Shown: positions 44,897 through 57,819, numbered from the stretch's first letter. The stretch is DNA of 64,000 nt from Sycobia sp. Sy_11 (GCA_018907035.1 JACCIC010000099.1:1240501-1304500), one strand, 5' to 3'. The notes: generated from the letters alone by a model not told the origin. Made by a program: numbers and translations.

Positions 44897-46580
44897 GAGC
44901 GCGCACCGCGGGCGCCAAGGAAACTTTTTCCCGAATGCAATCCAATCGTCGGCATTGCATGCGGCAGCCGACATCCTATACATAATCTGAAATTATCATA
45001 AAAAGAAGGAGCATTACGTGTTATACTTTTGATATATAATAACAATAATAATACAAGGCACCGCGCCGCCCGGATCGATACTGCGCGATTTGTGGAAAAT
45101 CGCTCCCCCTCCCCGGGGAGCTGAAAAAACGGAATATAATATCGACGATGCCCGAGGCTCTCTGCAGTCCGCCCGATGGACTTATATATAATATGGACGC
45201 GTATATCTAGAAAATCCGCTATCTCAACCCGGATTGCGCAACAAGGTGTTGGCGTTGTATAGCGCGGATTTCTAAGTAACCTGGGCCAGTCCGCGAAACG
45301 TGGCGAGTTAAGTGTTAGCTGCTCACGTGAGCTTAGTTTACGATTCTTTATAACTGTGCTGTCATGAATTGAGAATCGGAATAACGTTAATTTGGTCTTA
45401 GTGTTAAGAGGGATTATTACATTTTATTTTTATTCTAATAAAGTTATTTATTATGATTGCTATTACTATATTATTGTTATAGAAGATATTTTTTTCTCGT
45501 AATACTTTTATCCTATTTATGGTAATTGGAAAAGAACCGATGTTATGTATTAAATGAAATCCTTTGCAGTGATGTATATTGTAAAGGTTTGATTGAAACA
45601 TTCATATTTTACGTTTTGTAGATAAATTTGATAAAGAAAATTTTCTAGACTTTATGAATAGAGAAATATTTATATTTAATCTTAGTTTTAAAATTTTTTA
45701 TATAGAAATCCAAGAGTCAAAGAAAATATTAAATTATTTGAATATTCAAAGATTTTACGTAAGTACTATTCAAAATTGAAGTCTATAATTAAAAGTGTCA
45801 CAACTGTACAAAGCAACAATGAGAATATTATTTTGTCGATGATATAGAGTTTCCTTGGTGAATCCTATTCAAAGAATAATACCGCAGAGTATATCCTCTT
45901 ATATTAAATAATAATGTGTTAGTCTAATTATAGTGATTCTAGGGTTAATACCTTCACCGGCAGTGGGAATGGATTTTTTCATATCTCTATCTACATTTAT
46001 TAATAAAATTCAAACATTTATATAGTATTTCAGTTGGATGTCGACGCCGTAGAAATATCGTGCCGAGAAGTTTACGTTAATATAGACTTAGACGCACCAC
46101 GATAATTCACAAGGAACTGCATCATAATGCGGGTCATCCAACACAATTATAATTCTCCTTTAAAAATTGATCTCTACAAACTCTTGTTTTTAATTTTCAT
46201 TTATTTTATTCACGTTTCTGCTTTCGATAAAATTCCAGTAAGGATTAAGTCATAAGAATCCTACATCACGCACGAAGAAATCTTTCTGTTGATACATCGT
46301 ACTGGCCCAGCCTTTTGACAAGATTTCTATTGAAATTATATTTCAGTAGTGAAATAATACTCGATATTTTAATTTGTACTTTCACAAAAAAAAACTTTAT
46401 AGTACCCTGTATCATAAATTCGCACTTTACGGCCACTTTGACGGCCGATAAGTAATTTATTATAAGCCGTCAATAGACGACATAGCATACGCTTCGGAAA
46501 AAAATCCCGCTACAAAGAAAGAATTACTGAATTAATCAACTAATCTCTTACAAATCATAAAACTATTAATATTTTAAATA
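43020..46580. other. AT-rich spacer with one TA array
   Basis: AT-rich except for about 44,880-45,330, which is modestly CG-rich next to a TA array (44,850-44,893). A TATAAAG occurs near 43,309. No exon or RNA gene recognised. A TE-end-like ACCCTGTA occurs near 46,403. Confidence 0.5.
44850..44893. repeat. (TA)n microsatellite
   Basis: About 22 pure TA units. Confidence 0.95.
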
Positions 46581-46589
46581 AACTACTTT

Positions 46590-46937
46590 TAATATAAAAA
46601 AATATATATTTCATATCACTAATTTTATTTTCAATAAATATTATATTTATTACACTTACACTTATAAATAGAAAACTTTTACATTCTTCAGTTATAATAT
46701 AAGAACTTTATTAATAGTATTTATTATTTTAACTTTGATAAATATTAGAATATGTTCTTCTATAAGATTTTTATCATATATATTATTTTCTTTATAATAA
46801 TTAGAGGTTTAATGATTTTCTTCTTCTAATTTACAAAGTTTGAAGATAATATAATTCCAAAAATTAAATTTAGTTTTTGGATAAATTCTTCAATTATAAT
46901 TTTAATAATTATGTTATTGATATTTATTCTAATATAA
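46590..46937 (+). pseudogene. ND6: Nuclear copy of mitochondrial ND6
   Basis: Relic of NADH dehydrogenase subunit 6, a membrane subunit of respiratory complex I. Read with the insect mitochondrial code (ATA = Met, AGA = Ser, TGA = Trp), it gives ND6-like phrases in order: STLLMVFIILTLMN, then SFLSYML, then after a frameshift near 46,793 MISGLMIFFF, KFSFWMNSSIMILM and a TAA at 46,935-46,937. One in-frame TAA (about 46,834) and the frameshift break it. It is followed directly by cytochrome b in the same orientation, as in the ancestral insect mitochondrial order. Confidence 0.8.
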
Positions 46938-47330
46938 AAAATTGAGTTTTAAAGATTTTTAAAATATTCAATATTAAAAAGACATTGAATTATTAATAAT
47001 TTATTATCATTTAAATATTTTTCTTATTTATATCCTTGTACTGAAAGTTTAATAACTTTAAATTCAATAATTTTTATCTTAATCATAATAACTCTAACTA
47101 ATGTTTTACCTTGATGTTAGATGTCATTTTCGGGAGCAACTGTAATTAGAAACTTAGTTTTTGCTATCTCTTATATTGGTGAGTCAACTGTTTTATTATT
47201 TACGGTTGATTATTGTACTAAGAATTTTAATAGTTGTTATTCTAACTCTCTACATGTAATGACAAATGGAAATATTATTTGTCCCTTCCTGAATTTTTTC
47301 CTTTCTTACATTTTTACCATAGAATGAAAA
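46934..47330 (+). pseudogene. CYTB: Nuclear copy of mitochondrial cytochrome b (fragment)
   Basis: Fragment of the complex III subunit. It starts with ATA at 46,934, overlapping the ND6 stop. The first codons read MKNWVLKIFKMFNMKKTL (mitochondrial code), then the match is lost until LIMMTLTNVLPW (about 47,080-47,115), MSFSGATVIRNLVFAISYIGES (from 47,121) and VDYCTKNF. The Met-Ser-Phe-x-Gly-Ala-Thr-Val-Ile and Tyr-Ile-Gly motifs are characteristic of cytochrome b. Most of the region between the N-terminus and about residue 100 is missing or scrambled, and the C-terminal half is absent. TGA is needed as Trp, so it cannot be a nuclear gene. The right boundary is approximate. Confidence 0.85.
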
Positions 47331-47339
47331 TTTATGTTA

Positions 47340-48140
47340 CTCGTACTATAAAATACTTGACGACATACAGCCTGTAACTGGTTCCATGATCAATCGCTTA
47401 TTGGCTTTATTTCGTAATATATTATAATACACGTTTAAATTTTCGTTCTGATCAGTTGTTAAATGTAAGAGTTTTTCAATATACGTACTTAAAAGTAACT
47501 TTAGAATAAAAACTGCATATCTCAGTGGACGCAGTAAATAAAAGTAATTTTTGAAAATTTTTAAAGGATATATTTAAGCAACGCTATTAAGATTTATTAC
47601 CTCATATATAATTAAATGTGTAATTATTGTTAAAACAATTATCTGTATCCGAGTAAAATGGACTAAACGTTTTTAATTGCTTAAGGGATTGTTATAAATT
47701 TATTGCACAGTTGTTATCCATTATTTGTTTATTTTTAGTACTTTTGAAGAAACTATCGAACTTTTGGTCTAGAAATGGATTCACTTTCTACTCAAAGCAT
47801 TTTACACTCTTTTCACAAATATTGTAACAATTTTATGAGATGGATAACTGTTATTCGTAACAACGAAGATAATCCTTTTTACAAATGCGCGACTCATATT
47901 TACGTACGAATTATAAGAATTTAATAAACAAAGAAAATTATATAAACAAATATCATAATGTACGTAACAATGCATTGAAATCGATATTAACATTCAACGT
48001 ATGCAAATGACTAATGTAACTTTCAGTCAATGCATTTTGGTGATTTAAGTAGCTGCGCAATCTGGGCGTAATGAAAATAAAACTGTAGAAAGTATATTTG
48101 AATAACAAGCACCGGTGTTTTCTTAGATAAGACAGAAATT
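47340..48140. other. AT-rich spacer
   Basis: No supported feature. Any continuation of the mitochondrial insert to the right is too diverged to read. Confidence 0.5.
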
Positions 48141-49650
48141 AATTATGAATGTCGCGCGGTGCTTATGATAAAAGAACTCGGGGCGCCAATGTGTGTCAAA
48201 CCTGTTGCATCGAGAGCCTTCGATCGGAACGCCATATTATGAATGGGATTTCGGGCGAACGAAAGTTCATCGCGCGCGCCTATACAGAAGTAATGCGAGA
48301 AACTTTCTTGCGCAGGAGTGCGAGCTCGGTCGGAAAGTTGAAAAAACAGCGCTGATACGCATAAATATTTGTGTTTCTCCGGCTGTTGTTACAGTTGTGC
48401 TTGAATGTGCGTTTGACGTTGCGACTTTTTAGACTATAGCACGCGCTCGCTCCCCAGGATGTTACGACGCGGGACGCTTTTCCTCCTATTATTACAAATC
48501 TCATTTCGTATAAGGAATCTCGTTTTGAAACTCGTATATACGGCCATGCCCTTTTTCTTCGTCGAACTTATACAACGCGGGCAGCATAACTTACTTTTTG
48601 GAGCATTTTAATGGTTCTTATCGGCGGGAGAAAAAAGCGGTATGCATCGGGGAAGGAATTATGGATTTATGTAAATTTGCAATAAAACGAAATTACTTTA
48701 ATTTGGGAAAATTACCGATCGTAAATAAAGCGCTTGTCATACAGTTATACAATTGATGCCATAACACGGCGAAGTACATGCACAATTGATTATTCGAAAT
48801 TTTCCGTGCAGCATTCATCGCGAAGTAAACGGAAATAAACTTTTAAATCCGGCAATGCGATTTAGAAAGAGTAGGTTCGCGTCGGGGAGCGAAGGCTCGT
48901 TTTTTGCGCAATACCGCCCGATAATAAATATATGTATATTTTGTAAAAATACTCACCATATAGCTCTAGGCCTCGAAGAAAATTTTTTGTGTATAATTAT
49001 AGGTTTGATTCCCAATTATCTTTCTTTTTTTCGCCCAACCGCGAGAATAGAAAAGTTTTGAATGATTTTTTAATAAATATATTTCGTTTCCCTTTTCTCG
49101 CTTTTAAGCTATTTCAGAACGCGAGCGCGACTATATGTATATACGCGTACACCAAAATATTTATATTTGGATCGGCTAAATGTTTCTTTCTCAGCGTAAT
49201 AATCCAATTTTATCGCTCATTCAAGCCGCGCCGCTCCGACTTTTTCTTGTGTGCGATTTTTCCGCGCGCGAGCGCGCGCGAGCAAGTTCATTCGCACCGC
49301 GGACAGAGGCGATAATAAAAATTCCCGCGGGCGCGCGCGCCGCCCATGAATTTTTCACCACATATCTGGCGCGCGCGAGCGTTTCTTTTTTTTCCCCTCC
49401 TCCTCCTCCTGCCCCCCCCCCAGCGGACAGTCGGGGCGCTTGAGAATCCACTTAGCCGAGGTCCGAGCATAAGATAGCCAAGAGCGCCGAGAGTGAAAAA
49501 TTCCCCGCTGCGGATATATATTATTTTTCCCGATATAATTATATACACCCGAGCGGTTATCGGGTTAATCTGTTAAAAGGCGAGTATAACGAAACGAAAC
49601 GCGCGCGCGAGCGAGCGAGCGCGCTTAAACGGAGTTATAGGTCACGGCGA
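48140..49650. promoter_or_regulatory. CpG-rich region with dense island at 49,220-49,640
   Basis: CG content rises from about 48,140, with an AT-rich interruption around 48,650-48,800. It peaks at 49,220-49,640 with GCGCGCGAGCGAGCGAGCGC-type runs and a (CTC)n/(C)n tract at 49,396-49,423. Open frames are Arg/Ala-rich on both strands and without domains. Confidence 0.3.
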
Positions 49651-49693
49651 ATTCGAATTATAATTGCGCCGTGTGCTTTATATATTCGAGGTG

Positions 49694-49696
<3 letters not shown>

Positions 49697-49746
<50 letters not shown>
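49697..49746. repeat. (TA)n microsatellite
   Basis: About 25 pure TA units at the edge of a CpG-rich block. Confidence 0.95.
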
Positions 49747-49748
<2 letters not shown>

Positions 49749-49759
49749 GTGTATCCCAT

Positions 49760-50870
49760 ATTTATGCATATATGTAGCGTTACAAAATTTATAAAATCAG
49801 CTCAATATGTAGTAGATTTGAGCGATATATATTATGCACGTTTGTGGGTCATAGTCGTATGGCTGCTTCGTAAGTACATAGCGCGGGGAGCGATAATTAT
49901 CGACAAGTCGAAGGGCTCGAGATTATCGTCCGCAGCGGTTGCGCCGATTCTGGATTTCACGCAGAAATAACATACGCTCGTCGGTCATATTTAGATGCTA
50001 GCCGAAGGTTCTAACTCCGAACGTGTAATTGCCATTGCGTGCTTCGCTAAATACGCGTTCGCATTTGTTCGAAAATCATGCGCAAAGACAAATGACACTG
50101 AAGTAAACGTCGAGAATTGTAGGGGAGAATTGTAGTATATCTCTTGCTTTGATCGCTTTACGCTTCGGTAAAAGAAACCGACAAATCAATTATCTTGTTT
50201 GTACGTACTACTTATGTATATATACTTTTCAAAATCCCTTTCAACTCGATGAGAGTGAAATTGAAATTTAATTTTATTAGACGAGCTAAGAATTCAAGGT
50301 TGTGACTTCACCAAGTAAAATAAAAAATGGGCGTATCATGAGGATGGAATAAAAAAACACAAATATAAATGTACGTTAGAAACTTTGAGAGTGAGCATTG
50401 AAAAATGATTTAAAATTAATTAAAATTAGATTAAAAATTAGAAATCGAAAGAAAAAAAAACCTAAGCGAAAAATTGTAATTTTAAATTACAATTGAGTAA
50501 CGCAAATTCGTATAAAGGAAAATAAAATATTCAAAGTCAATAGAATAAGACGAAATCGTCATGTAGAAATAGTGAGTGAAAAATGTGCAATAACAAAATA
50601 CACAAAAACAGCAAGGAGCGCGAATAATATATCGGAAGTAAAACATATGTTTTTTAAAATAAGGGTACAAATATAAGCTACGCAGTCCATGCGGAAGTGT
50701 ATTTCAAGAAAATACCGAAATCTATCCCGAGGGACTAAGATACTTTGTTTTAAATCGCTCGAAAGTCACGGGGCGAACAATGCAAAGGCGCTATGAAGAA
50801 TAGTTGATCCAACGATATTTGCATTAACTCGCCGATCTGTAAACGCGCTCGAAATCGTCTGCTGAAGACA
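49760..50870. other. Mixed spacer
   Basis: Moderate GC to about 50,150, then AT-rich. Nothing recognised. Confidence 0.5.
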
Positions 50871-50879
50871 AAAAGAGCA

Positions 50880-51560
50880 GAGGTCGACTAGTATCCTACA
50901 GCAATGACGACTATTACGTCTTCGCAAGGGTTCCGTTTACCTAATCGTAATTTTCGGCACGCCGCCGGCGCAGCGCGGTCACTCGTGACGTCGCACGCCC
51001 GGACACGAGGTGCATGCAACGATAGAGGGAGAGGAACGAACGCGAACGAGGGGGTGGGGGGCAACAACGAGCAGCAGGACTGCTCGGTTATACACACTTT
51101 TACCGCGCGAGGGCAATTATGTACGTCTGATCCGCGAAAGCGGCCAGCGACGCGGAAGTGTTGCCGTGGCCCGGTGTGTGTACAATTTCCCGATTCTTGT
51201 TCCCCGGTGTTTTCGCGGCGGGAGGGGGGAGGGGGAGGGAATGCCCCTCGTGTGTCGATGAGTCATGCATTATTGTTGCCCCGGGTGGATCAGGGGTGGA
51301 GGAAGGAGGAAATCACGAAGAAAAGGCAAACGCGATCGGGCTCGATTGGTTATTGTTGGGGGAGGAGGTGGGGCAGGAGAAAAGGAATCGCGGGTTTCGT
51401 TCGTTTTTTAAGCGGAGGGAGGGAGATATGGGAGGTGTTTGAGTTCTCAATGGGGTCCGCTTTTTTGCACCGCGTCGTGCGATAAAGAGTCGCATTTTGT
51501 TCGTTTTCTACAGCTGGAGCTCCAAGGCGAATTAGCATTGTTTCGTTGTATACTCGCGGC
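50880..51560. promoter_or_regulatory. CpG-rich island with a long plus-strand open frame
   Basis: GC- and G-rich block. A 193-codon plus-strand frame (50,904-51,485) and a nearly as long alternative frame cover it. Both are Gly/Arg-rich, lack domains, and arise where stops are rare. I favour noncoding regulatory sequence, though an unrecognised exon cannot be excluded. Confidence 0.25.
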
Positions 51561-51569
51561 GTGCTTAAT

Positions 51570-53180
51570 ATAGATCGACTGGCTTTCGATTAAATTGAAT
51601 TTAATTCAACGCTTGCGTACCTTTTATAAAGAAAGCCGTTCATAGATTAAACTATCTTGTAGCTTTAGCTTCCCGGGCTTGTTAATAAGACGAACGATAG
51701 TTTCGCGGCTGTATTACACCGAATTAAAAATTGAAGCACATAACAGTTGTTGGCGAGTACTTGATTTTAATAAATATGCGACTTATTAAATTGAGACGAA
51801 CTTTACGTAATCACAAAGTTAATTTTAATATAGTTTTTCAAATTATGATAGATGCAATAATATTTTATCTCTCATAATAATTTATTACTATATCAATATG
51901 GCTGTGTTTACTTATATACTCATAAAATATTTACTTTTTGAACAATTTAGTTTAGTTCCTGAAGATGAATCGGAATGGTTTGAAATAGCGGAGAAAAAAG
52001 AAGTAAATTTATATAGCGGGGACAGTTAGATTATCCTTTACTAATATAGTAAATAGATAATTTATTTTATTTTTACTTTTAGTTTTTATTCTCTGAATTA
52101 TTAATTTTTTAAGTAGTTTCCATTTTAGATTCTGTGACGGTGATTATAAGGTAGGTCGTTGTATAAAGACTGTAAAACCGATAAGAATATTTATTAATTT
52201 AATCTACCACAGCAGTCGATATAAGTAGAAATTTTGATTAATTTTTCAAACAATATATTCTTGACTTTTACGTTAATTATTAGTAATAAAGTATTAATTT
52301 AGAATAAAGTAGAATTCAACCAATTTAAAATCAATTTATATTTCGACTAAATGTTTGCGTCAGACTGACCTTGAATTAAACGCGGATGTTATAACAAGAT
52401 CGGATCTAAGATACGTGTGCCTATGTAAATGCTTGTAAAAGACATATATATTAGCAGAAAAGTGATCTTTCTTTTACTTTTTTGTATGTAAATGTAGTTA
52501 AGGATCAATTTCCCGTTCCCAAGTCTCCGAAACAAGAATTAATAAAATAAATTTATCCCATTTAGTGTAATTAATCTACTACTTCACGTATTAGTAATAA
52601 AGACATAAAAACGAGTTCAATAAAAATATATCTAAAAGAACCTTTACTATATAATTAAAGATTTTCAAGATAATAGTAATTATTTTTAATGCTATATATA
52701 AAGAAATATATTAAGAATCTTTTGTTTGCATTGCTATTCACAAATCATTAATGAACTTAAGCAATTGTGTTGAAAAACAATAAACGAAGCTCACGGCTGT
52801 AAAAGCTTCATACGAGTCCTGATTAAAAGTCCATTAGCGTCAATGCCCAGTCCTTCAAGTGCGATCTTAAAGAGACGCGTTACCCAACCAAACTCGCCCT
52901 CATACTACTTAGGGCGTAGAGTCACGCGTTCTACCAAAATCCTGGACTTGGGCAATTTTTTATTATTCTTTTTTTTTCGATTTTAAAGCTTGCCTGAATT
53001 TTACTTTATAGAGAGGAGTAAAATGTGAATCGATAGTTGTAGGTTCGTAGAAAACGTTCGATCGCGTTGTTCAATCGACAATAGAGCTCTAAGCCGCAAA
53101 ACGAAGTATAGAGTCTAATCGGATGAACGGCATACACTTCGCGGTATCGAGATTTCGAATTCCATATTAGCGCTTTGAAT
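51570..53180. other. AT-rich spacer with one structured segment
   Basis: AT-rich, no open frame of interest. The only compact structure is the inverted-repeat segment at 52,844-52,954. Confidence 0.5.
52844..52954. other. Structured 111-bp segment, possibly degenerate tRNA-derived SINE
   Basis: TGCCCAGTCC at the left end pairs with GGACTTGGGCA at the right end (one unpaired base). Inside is a perfect hairpin CGCCCT-loop of 10-AGGGCG (52,895-52,916). On the minus strand TTGGTAGAACGCGTGACTCT resembles the A-box/D-arm region of tRNA-derived SINEs, but no clear B box follows and no target-site duplication is visible. Confidence 0.25.
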
Positions 53181-53900
53181 GTGTCTATGAATATATATGC
53201 GCGCGTTGCGACGGGACGCGGTACGCCGCAGACGCTACTTTACGAGCGCGCGCTCGACTTTCCTCACCTCGCCGAGCGTCCGCCGCTCGCGGCCGCTTAA
53301 TCATCGCGCCAGGGCGACTCTGAATCATCGTCGTGGCAAGCCTTAAATATAGAGATAGAGAAACTTTCCCCGAGGCTACCACGTCCGATTCTCTGTCTCT
53401 CGCTATTGCTATCGCTAACTCCCTCTTTATCTCCCCCTCTCTCTCTCTCTCACTCGTTCTCTGTTTTTTCCTGCAGCCGCGCGCGCACACACACACACAC
53501 ACCATACCGTGCGAACGCACCAACGTCGGATCATACACATTCTGCCGAGAATTCTAAAGCGATGTTCGTTCGCTGGCGTCGCTTTACGACGACGCGACGC
53601 CCCGCCGAAATCGGCTCGACGCTGAAATGTAAATTATCTTGCGCGCTCCCAAGGGGACGCATCTCGCCGGGCTTCCCCGCGAGCGAGTCCCTCGTCGTTC
53701 GCGCGGGGTTTCTCTCGTGGGTAGAGAGGTAATCCGGGCCAGGATTTATCGGGTGAGCCGGTTCAAGGATAATAAACCTTGGCGAGCGCGCACGCTCGCG
53801 TTATTTATACGCGCGGGCGGCGAGGGCAGCTTTAAGCGCGGCCCGGTGCGGGAATGGCCGCGGCACAACAACGGCGGCTCCGCGGAATAGGATGAGAAAA
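53180..53900. promoter_or_regulatory. CpG-rich island with pyrimidine and CA repeats
   Basis: CG-rich block holding a CT-rich tract (53,390-53,460) and (CA)n (53,485-53,502). Open frames on both strands are repeat- or composition-driven. Confidence 0.3.
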
Positions 53901-53909
53901 TCGCTTTTG

Positions 53910-55205
53910 GAATCTTTCGCTTTGGACATTTTGTTACAGAGAAGTATATTATATATGGGAACCGTGCGGCCGGGCTTGTTTTATACCTAACTTTATATTG
54001 ACAACATGAGAAATTTACAGGCATCGATGATCGCGCGCGCTCCTTTTGTTTGAAATATTACTATATTCGTGTATAACTTTGATGAATGACGAGGATTCTA
54101 TTATTGTTCATTGATATCACGTTTAAATATTTTCTTATGTACCTACCTTACCGTACCTTACCTTGTTGTATTTTTGAGTAATTATCGATCGTTTTGAAAT
54201 ATGTATGTCATTATAAAAAACGACCAATAAAAAATAATTGGTATTATGCCGATACAGATATAGATCTACGATACATTACCTAATAACATGTCTATGTTTG
54301 AATCGACCTTAATGTCATTGAAAGAATTTTTCTTAAATTTGATAGGCGTTACTATTACGAAACAATATTTATTCTCTCTTTGTGTCACACCAACCTAATC
54401 AAGGTCACAGGTACGATTACCAGCCGCGCAAAAATTTTAACGAAAGTATCAATTCCATCAAAAATAAATTAGTAAAGTACACTTTTAAAATCTATTAAGG
54501 CTCGCCATGACATCATATTCGTTTATTCTAATAGTGGCATGAAAAAAAATTCAACGGTCCTATGCCTTTTCTAAAGCCGCGCACCGCTTTAAACATTCAT
54601 AAACAGGACCTTTTTTTCTAATTGTATACAATTTGCAGATAAAAACTATATTTTCTTTACGATAACGAGGCTAATTACTGTTTGCCTATTTTTCCCCCTA
54701 GATCGCAACTCTGTCAAGGTTATTTCCAAATATTTACCGAATCAATTTGCCGAGATCTGTTTCAGTCTGCGGTTTCACCGAGTCACGAAAGATAGATGCC
54801 CGAGGTATGCGGTGACCCGTGATTCAATCAGGTGTATATCGAATGTATAACGTTAGGTAAACTTTTTTTAGTCGCACAGTGATTTAGAAACGTCATTGTA
54901 TTATGTTAGCCAATACCCATACATAAATATAGACGATGTATGTCGTAGATCGAAAAATGTCACTTGGAAAAACGTAACGTGCTTTAAAGTTCCAACGAAC
55001 TTATTCGGACGTAAAATGAAAAGAAATCCCGAAACGTCGTCGAATATATAAATCTGTACTAAAATACAAGAAAGTACAAGAGTCCTTTTTTGCAATGACA
55101 ACAAAATAAGTAATTATAATCAAATATACATAACCCGAGGCATATTTTCATTAAATCCAAATTGTGATTATAATTTGCGCAGCTTATGACACGCCGTATC
55201 CATAC
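53910..55205. other. AT-rich spacer
   Basis: AT-rich with short overlapping CCTTAC repeats near 54,140-54,160. No gene recognised. Confidence 0.5.
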
Positions 55206-55210
55206 ACACA

Positions 55211-55213
<3 letters not shown>

Positions 55214-55261
<48 letters not shown>
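55214..55261. repeat. (TA)n microsatellite
   Basis: About 24 pure TA units. Confidence 0.95.
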
Positions 55262-55263
<2 letters not shown>

Positions 55264-55264
55264 T

Positions 55265-55508
55265 AAGCTGGAACACCGCCTATTTAAATCCACGAGACAA
55301 TGCTTGTAATAACAACGTCGCGCCGCAAAACGCACACAATAGAGCTGCATTTTGCGCACATGCATGTATGAAATTTTACGCGCCGGGTGTGCTAATCGCC
55401 GAAAAGCCTTTCTCGCACTTTGCACACACACGCGCACGCGCATGCACACAGGTATGCACACGAAATGTGCGCGGAATTTAAAGAGCGTTACGATAAGTAC
55501 AGCTCTTA

Positions 55509-55566
<58 letters not shown>

Positions 55567-57810
55567 ATGTGCGCGTCCACGGTCTGACGACCGCCAGGGA
55601 GTAGGGGCCATCGGGCGAGGACACCGAGTGGATGAAAAAAAAGTCTCTGAGGAATCAATTTCCCACCTGTCCCGCGAAAAAGCGTGGTCGAGCCAAAATT
55701 TTAATCGAAGATCTATCGTTTTTTCCCTCCAAAACGTATGCATATATAATAAAGATAACGGTTCCGTCGTCGCGCGAGCTCTCCGCAACGCGTTTCCCGT
55801 TACGGCGCCAACTGCGCCATTCACGACGCGTCCTCGTTGACGACGGGTGCGCTATACGTATATTTATGTACACGAGAAAAGAAGCGCCGCCGGGAACAGC
55901 TGACGACGAAGAAAAAAGAAATCATATACGATTATCCGTGTCCCGCCGGCGCGATGAGACAGCGAGCGCGCGCCGCACACGCGTCGATGGGCCGCGGTTC
56001 TTGATCCCGCACGCGACACTCGATTTACGTATACGGCGCGGCGAGATCGAAAGTCCGCTCCCTCCCCGCTCCCCGCGCGCGCGAGCTTCAACAACCGCGC
56101 GCAGATCTCTTTTTTGCGACTGCGCAAGCCAATATCCACCGACGTTTCCTTTTCTGCGTCTTTCTTCCTTTTTCGCCGTTCGTGCAGAGCGCGGCTGTAC
56201 CGCGGTTTTTTCCCCCGCTGCCCGGCCGACACGAAACGAAACGCTCCGAGTTCCGGGGACCAGTGGGTTTTGCCGAATTCGGCGGAAGCCGCGAGCGCCG
56301 AAGCAACGAGGAAGAGGAGGTTTTCACCCGCCCGCCTGTGTACATATCCCGGCCGAGACGAGGATTTTGGAAAAAAATTAAAATACACTCGGCGAGCATT
56401 ACGCACGACTATGTTTATACACGTAACTCGCTGCTGCTTATCCGAAACAGACGCGCATTAATTTTCCGGCAATACAACCTCGCCCGTATCATTATTACAC
56501 TTTATATATAGATCGTATCGTTTATCGGCTGAAATGAGAATGAAAAAAGATCTAATGTTCCCCGTAAACGAATATTAAAGAATTAATGGTCGCAGAGGCG
56601 TGTAACAATGGTTATAACTATATGCGAATACCGCTACATATCTGGTTGCACATTAATATACACGGAGAAAAAGGCTGGACTTTTGCGCACGCGCGCGCGC
56701 AGAAAAAAGGAAAAGAAAAGAAATCCGCTAAAAGACCACACATTTTCATTACGCTTATTTACGATTATGATTAGCAATGAAAAGTTTTTCAGCCGTTCCC
56801 CTCCCCCGAAGCCGAATGAAGCAATGAACGAGGAGAGGAGGCAGGCGGGGTGGATTAGTGGGGGTACTTGGCAATGCCAGGGCATTTGAATGAAAAGCGA
56901 AATCATTTCATTGTAAATAAAAGCGCGCGCGCGCTCGCGTGCGCCCCGGCGGACTAATGAGTCACAGCTTAAAGTCCAAGAGCCAATAATAAAAAGGCTT
57001 GATATCCGCGAGCCCGGGGCGCTTTCATCGTTCGGGCGTGTGCGCGCGCACTTTATTACGTCGGCTTATTGCAAAATATTCGGCCGGGGCGCTCCTCCGA
57101 CGGACAAAGAGGGAGAAAGAGAGAGAGACGGGGCTGCCGTTAATGAGCGATCCATTAACGCGCGTCTCTTTACTCGTCCTTCGGCGTTAAAATATACGCG
57201 AGCAGCAAGGAATAAAACTGCTCGAGCAAGTAGCGTGGGAGCAAACCAAGTTATTTCTTTTTTCTTCGCCTGGCTGTGCGTAGAGATCTCGAGTATGCTC
57301 AAGGATGCGGACCAAGCAAAAATTTCCCACTAACCACTCCAAGAATTAATCGTGAATAAAGGAGGACTCGAACGAGAACAAAATCAGGCGGGAACGCCGA
57401 AATCTGAATAGTTGCGCGCGTACGTTTCGTAGTTCCTGAACCCGTAACAACCGAGTATTTAAATGTGGCTCGCGAATTCGATAATCACCGTTGCGCCGCG
57501 ACGATTTCGATGCCCGAGCGAGCGCGTAACTTCCGACAATAACGCTATAGCGGCCGGTCCCGCGAAAAATTTGCAATTGCAATGTGACCGATTTTTTCTT
57601 TCTTTTTTCCTTCTTTGTTAAAGAGGCCCAAGAACGCGCTCGTTTGAATAATCGCAGGCGAAAGCGAGAGGCTCAAAAGCTGCGTGTAATATTTATACGC
57701 GCGCGCGCGGGCCTTTCCTCGGGGGAGGATTTCGTTTCGAAGAATACTACTAATAATTGTTCGTTGGAAACTCTTGAGCAAGAGAATTCAGGATAATCGA
57801 GTGGAAAATA
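55265..57810. promoter_or_regulatory. Extended CpG-rich region
   Basis: The longest CG-rich zone after the cuticle gene island, with densest CG at 55,780-56,400 and 56,900-57,750. A 249-codon plus-strand frame (55,632-56,381) is mirrored by a 180-codon minus-strand frame. Both are Arg/Pro/Ser-rich without domains. Candidate promoter or enhancer cluster, or an unrecognised first exon. Confidence 0.3.
55512..55561. repeat. (TA)n microsatellite
   Basis: About 25 pure TA units, 250 bases from the preceding array. Confidence 0.95.
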
Positions 57811-57819
57811 AAGTAGATG

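Noticed and set aside
50904..51485. 193-codon plus-strand open frame
   Set aside because: Gly/Arg-rich with no recognisable domain, and it overlaps comparable frames in other registers. Kept only as a CpG-rich island.
55632..56381. 249-codon plus-strand open frame (longest in the window) and the 180-codon minus-strand frame over it
   Set aside because: Both strands are open because CG-rich DNA has few stops. The peptides are Arg/Pro/Ser-rich with no domain, and the frame starts beside a TA array.
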